64,000 bases of DNA from Micromonospora noduli (GTDB lineage Bacteria; Actinomycetota; Actinomycetes; Mycobacteriales; Micromonosporaceae), in the NCBI RefSeq assembly GCF_003264365.1, contig NZ_PYAK01000006.1:161967-225966 (forward strand), written 5' to 3'. The translations under genes and the position numbers were made by a program. A model generated the notes under the pieces. That model did not search any database, was not told where the DNA came from, and worked only from the letters and a program-made list of their open reading frames with translations. Positions 58,800 to 64,000 of the stretch are shown here, in pieces; positions within the stretch are counted from its first letter, which is position 1, and each line of letters starts with the position of its first letter.

Positions 58800-60008
58800 T
58801 CAGGGCATCCGGCGGCGACGCCGCCACAGCAGGCCGCCCAACAACGCCACCACCGTCGCGCCGCTCACCGCGGTCACCGACCAGAGCCACTCCGAGCTGG
58901 TACGCGCGGGCCCGCTGGCCGCCGCCGGTCGGGGCGCGCCGGGTGCCGCCAGCACGGACGGCGCCGCCGACGGGGTGGCGGTCAGCTCGCCGGGCTCGAC
59001 CAGTCGACCCACGGCGGCGTCCCGGGGCAGCGTGAAGCCCCAGTCCAGGAGGGCCGCGCCCTGCTGCCAGCCGCGCACCGGTGCCGATTCGGCGCCCAGC
59101 AGGGTCACCACCAACCGCCGTCCGCCGCGTTCCGCCGCCCCCACGTAGGTGTGCCGGGCCAGGTCGGTGAAGCCGGTCTTGCCGCCGAGCGCCCCCGGAT
59201 ACCGGTAGATGAGCTGGTTCTCGTTCTGGATCTCGAAGCCCTTGGTGCGTTGCGCCGGCTGGGCCGGAATCGACGTCTGCTCGGTCAGCGCGTACCGGCG
59301 GAAGGTCGGCTCGGCGAAGCAGGCCCGGGCGATCAGCGCCAGGTCGTACGCGCTGGTGAACTGCCCCTTGCCGTCCAGCCCGGACGCGGTGACCGCGTGC
59401 GTCTGGAGCGCGCCTAGGTGGTGCGCCTGCTCGTTCATGGCGCGCACGCCCGCAGCGCTGTCCGTCCCGCTGCCCAGTCGGGCCAGCGCGTTGGCGGCCT
59501 CGTTGCCGGAGTTGAGCAGCAACCCGAGCCAGATGGTCTCGATGGTGTACCGGCCGCCCGCGACCAGGCCCACGGCCGAGGAGCCGGGTTCGATGTTCAT
59601 GTCCGCCTCGGTGACGGTGACCGTCTGCTTCGGGTCGAGCTTGGGCAGCATCGTGGCCGCCAGCAGGAGCTTCTGCACGCTCGCCGGTGTGCCGTACTCG
59701 TGGGGGCCGCATCCGCCGAGCACCTGGCCGCTGTCCAGGTCGGCGACCAGCCACGACGTGGCGGTGACCCTCGGCGGCGCGGCGACGCCGGCCGGCACGA
59801 CCAGGCCGGCCGTGTCCAGCGCCGCGCCGCCGACCACCCGTTGTTCGGGGACCGCGGGTGGGGGCGACGGCCGGGGTGGGCGGGACGCCGCCGGCACCGG
59901 GACCCGGGGGCAGCGCACCGTCGGCGCGGCGGACGCTCCCGTCGCACCGACCGGCACCGGAGCGAGCAGGACGGCGCACGTCGTGGCCGCCAGCAGCGCA
60001 GCTCTCAT
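58800..60008 (-). CDS. D-alanyl-D-alanine carboxypeptidase (PBP5-type)
   Basis: A 402-aa penicillin-binding protein: signal peptide, Pro-rich linker, then S11 peptidase with SVQK (active Ser) in TPASVQKLLLAATMLPKL, SGN in LNSGNEAANAL, and KTG in GALGGKTGFTDLA, and a C-terminal helix with RRRRR tail (LWSVTAVSGATVVALLGGLLW), so it is membrane-anchored. It trims the terminal D-Ala of peptidoglycan stems. ATG 60008 begins the signal peptide and follows TAGGGT by 9 bp, suggesting a leaderless message. Confidence 0.92.
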   Translation of the reverse strand: MRAALLAATTCAVLLAPVPVGATGASAAPTVRCPRVPVPAASRPPRPSPPPAVPEQRVVGGAALDTAGLVVPAGVAAPPRVTATSWLVADLDSGQVLGGCGPHEYGTPASVQKLLLAATMLPKLDPKQTVTVTEADMNIEPGSSAVGLVAGGRYTIETIWLGLLLNSGNEAANALARLGSGTDSAAGVRAMNEQAHHLGALQTHAVTASGLDGKGQFTSAYDLALIARACFAEPTFRRYALTEQTSIPAQPAQRTKGFEIQNENQLIYRYPGALGGKTGFTDLARHTYVGAAERGGRRLVVTLLGAESAPVRGWQQGAALLDWGFTLPRDAAVGRLVEPGELTATPSAAPSVLAAPGAPRPAAASGPARTSSEWLWSVTAVSGATVVALLGGLLWRRRRRMP

Positions 60009-60055
60009 GTGCCCGACCCTAGTCAGGAGGATCGCCCCGCGGGACGGGATGCCGG

Positions 60056-60793
60056 TCAACCCGCGTCGCCGCGACCGCGCAGGTAGTCGTGCAGCGCGGC
60101 GCTGCCCCGCAGCCGGCGCAGGCTGCGGGTGTGCAGCTCCTGCTCGCGGCGGGCCAGCTCAGCGCGGACCCGCTGGGCGCTGCCGGTGGTCCGCAGCTCG
60201 CCCAGCACCGCGGCGATGATCTCGAAGGGGTACGCGCCCCGGCGCAGCAACGCGATGACCTGCGCCGCGCGTAGCTCCGCCTCGTCGTACACCCGGTAGT
60301 TGGTGCCCGGGGTGCGGCCCGGCCGCAGCAGCTCGCGCTCCTCCCACAGCCGCAGCTGCGAGGTCCGGACCCCGACCAGGGCGGCGACCTCTCCGATGCG
60401 GGCGCGGTGGCGTGGCGCGGGTCGGGCCGCCGGTGGGCTGGCCAGCACGGTCTCGAAGGCGCCGAGCACCCGGCGGATCTCGGCGCGTTCCCGGTCCAGC
60501 TCGGCATGGCCGCCGTCGAGCGCCGCCAGGGCCGCCGGCAGGTCACCCGTGTGCACCGCCGCCATGATCTCCCGGGTACGGCTCCAGCCGTGCCCCTCGG
60601 CCAACCGCCGCGCGACGGTCAGCGCCCGGGCGTGCTCACCGGTGAAGATCCGGTAGCCGCTGGCGGTGCGGCGCACCGGGGGCAGCACCCCCAACTCGAC
60701 GTAGTTGCGCACCTGCTGCACCGAGATCCCGACGGTGGCCGCCAGGTCCACGGCGCGCAGCCGATCCTTCGAGGCGACGTCCACGCGAGTCAC
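60056..60793 (-). CDS. Regulator with two MerR-type HTH domains (TioE-like)
   Basis: A 245-aa protein with two MerR winged helices: residues 13-75 (RAVDLAATVGISVQQVRNYVELGVLPPVRRTASGYRIFTGEH) and 115-185 (RIGEVAALVGVRTSQLRLWEERELLRPGRTPGTNYRVYDEAEL). A lone protein with two such domains is unusual; the layout matches TioE of the thiocoraline cluster of a Micromonospora. It is divergent from a UvrA-like protein, as expected for a TioE/TioU pair. GTG 60793 or 60784 starts it. It probably senses a DNA-binding drug and controls the UvrA-like gene (inference). Confidence 0.82.
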   Translation of the reverse strand: MTRVDVASKDRLRAVDLAATVGISVQQVRNYVELGVLPPVRRTASGYRIFTGEHARALTVARRLAEGHGWSRTREIMAAVHTGDLPAALAALDGGHAELDRERAEIRRVLGAFETVLASPPAARPAPRHRARIGEVAALVGVRTSQLRLWEERELLRPGRTPGTNYRVYDEAELRAAQVIALLRRGAYPFEIIAAVLGELRTTGSAQRVRAELARREQELHTRSLRRLRGSAALHDYLRGRGDAG

Positions 60794-60950
60794 CGTACCG
60801 CTTACGACGTGATTTGAGACTTTCCTGGACGTGCTGCTGAGCCCTGCGCTGGGATCTCGGCGAAACTCTCTACATGGGGATGAATGAGACAATGGAACCC
60901 GCCAGTGCTCGGCGGGGCGAGGTCCCGCCACGATTCCGTGAAGGGTTCGT

Positions 60951-63245
<2,295 letters not shown>

Positions 63246-63368
63246 CACTGCCCCGCTACCTGCCGGAGCACAGCGGCGAGGTGCCGGCACGAGCGGCTGT
63301 GGTCCGGCGGTTCCAGCGGCGGCGGCCGGCCGACGCGGCGTCACGGGTGGCCCGCACGAGCACCGGCG

Positions 63369-63477
63369 GTCCGGCCGGCGGCGCTCCGACGGCAGTGTCA
63401 GGTGACGCCGTCGGTGGTCCGGCCGGCGGCGGCGCTCCGGCCGGCGGCGGCGCTCCGGCGGCGGTGTCAGGTGACGC
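63369..63477. repeat. Imperfect direct repeats at the end of the phosphatase gene
   Basis: GTGTCAGGTGACGC occurs at 63395-63408 and 63464-63477 (69-bp spacing), each preceded by GC-rich GCTCCGGCCGGCGGCGGC-type units in three tandem copies. The second copy contains the phosphatase stop codon. 63246-63466 holds no gene I can support. Confidence 0.6.
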
Positions 63478-63886
63478 GGCGCAGCCAGCGCCGCTGCCAG
63501 GGGGTCTCCACCGCCTTCGGGTGGTAGCCGGCCCGCACCCACGGCACCGCCCGCTCGACCGGCAGACCGTCGAGGATCGCCAGCGCGGCCAGGGCCGTTC
63601 CGGTACGACCCACCCCACCCCGACAGGCCACCTCGACACGTTCACCGTCGTGGGCCCGTCGCAGCGCCTCCCGTAGGACGTCGAGGGCTTCGGCGCGGTC
63701 GAGCGGCACCCAGAAATCGGGCCACCGGATCCGCCGGTGCGGCCAGGCCGGCTCCGGACCGGGTGCCAGCAGCACGGCGAAGTCGGCGGGCGAGGTCGCG
63801 GCGGCGACGCGGCGTCCGCGGACCGTCGCCCCACTGGGGAGTACGAGTACGCCCGACTGCTCGGACCACGGCTGTGCGTCAGTCAC
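63467..63886 (-). CDS. Protein-tyrosine phosphatase-like protein
   Basis: A 139-aa cytosolic protein with the P-loop VACRGGVGRTGTALA (CX5R) near residue 97, preceded by the conserved aromatic Asp loop region WPDFWVPLD (candidate general acid). It fits small dual-specificity or tyrosine phosphatases. GTG 63886 is the likely start. The C-terminus (YHPKAVETPWQRRWLRRVT) is basic. Substrate unknown. Confidence 0.82.
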   Translation of the reverse strand: MTDAQPWSEQSGVLVLPSGATVRGRRVAAATSPADFAVLLAPGPEPAWPHRRIRWPDFWVPLDRAEALDVLREALRRAHDGERVEVACRGGVGRTGTALAALAILDGLPVERAVPWVRAGYHPKAVETPWQRRWLRRVT

Positions 63887-63926
63887 CCGGCCATTGTGCC
63901 GCGACGCTCTGACGGATGAGCACAGA

Positions 63927-63964
63927 CAGCGCCGCCCCCGGCCGGTGGGCTGGGGGCGGCGCTG
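63927..63964. terminator. Strong terminator-like hairpin near the right edge
   Basis: 13-bp perfect arms (63927-63939, 63952-63964) with a 12-nt loop. It probably ends a transcript entering from the right on the minus strand; nothing else is recognised from 63887 to 64000. Confidence 0.75.
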
Positions 63965-64000
63965 GTGTCGGTGTGCAGGTCGCCTCTCGGCGAGTGGCAC

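Overview
The window is very GC-rich, dense, and shows strong third-position G/C bias throughout. The gene content is that of a spore-forming filamentous actinobacterium: a spore photoproduct lyase relative, class F-like sortase, SigE-family and ECF42 sigma factors, WYL regulators, a mycothiol-type maleylpyruvate isomerase fold, Tat and Sec secreted hydrolases, many GTG starts and some leaderless promoters. Micromonosporaceae, probably Micromonospora, is the best guess; this is inference from gene content, not a database match. I see no insertion sequence, prophage, CRISPR array, rRNA or ordinary-looking tRNA. It reads as chromosomal housekeeping and accessory sequence in small units of 1-4 genes, often separated by strong GC hairpins.

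Region 1-13.1 kb: end of an unknown gene, rnhA, lycopene cyclase crtY, and an MFS pump divergent from an ArsR-SRPBCC fusion with a twin-palindrome operator. A sortase and candidate substrate follow, then a CorA transporter, MBL and SGNH hydrolases, a YchJ protein, a DUF4287-SRPBCC plus VOC pair, a second MFS, and a CmpX/MscS-like membrane protein whose tail carries a ladder of acidic-TQVV motifs.

Region 13.1-26.2 kb: an unusual tRNA-like element with a Cys anticodon and long variable arm lies next to a DIP1984-family gene. Then come a Tat-exported amidase, a glutamate-synthase-like flavoprotein, two overlapping GNATs, a WYL regulator divergent from a VOC gene across a perfect palindrome, dinB, htpG, an SDR and a secreted M28 peptidase.

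Region 26.2-40.2 kb: a large hybrid histidine kinase ending in an RsbW-like ATPase; a SigE-family sigma factor with its membrane partner; secreted proteins including a DUF3152 lipoprotein, a snapalysin-trypsin double protease and an AMIN-like protein. A GlxA-type regulator is divergent from an HD hydrolase and an oxidoreductase. An ECF42 operon (DUF6069, DGPF protein, sigma, DHFR-like) has a matching upstream promoter.

Region 40.2-64 kb: a 71-bp imperfect palindrome, a rhamnose mutarotase, a CseBC-like two-component system with a lipoprotein, and a TetR-regulated 14-helix exporter. RtcB ligase and a 41-aa mini-gene are followed by a ribosomal-protection protein preceded by an overlapping upstream ORF. 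The rest holds another WYL regulator, a ThuA-ricin secreted protein, a spore photoproduct lyase, envelope enzymes (VanX-like dipeptidase, secreted cyclophilin, D,D-carboxypeptidase), a LacI regulator, and a divergent twin-MerR/UvrA-like pair of the TioE/TioU kind. A small tyrosine phosphatase and a terminator close the window.

The most unusual observations are the tRNA-like element, the upstream ORF on the ribosomal-protection gene, the double-protease fusion, the TQVV ladder, and two long palindromes that look like dispersed repeats.
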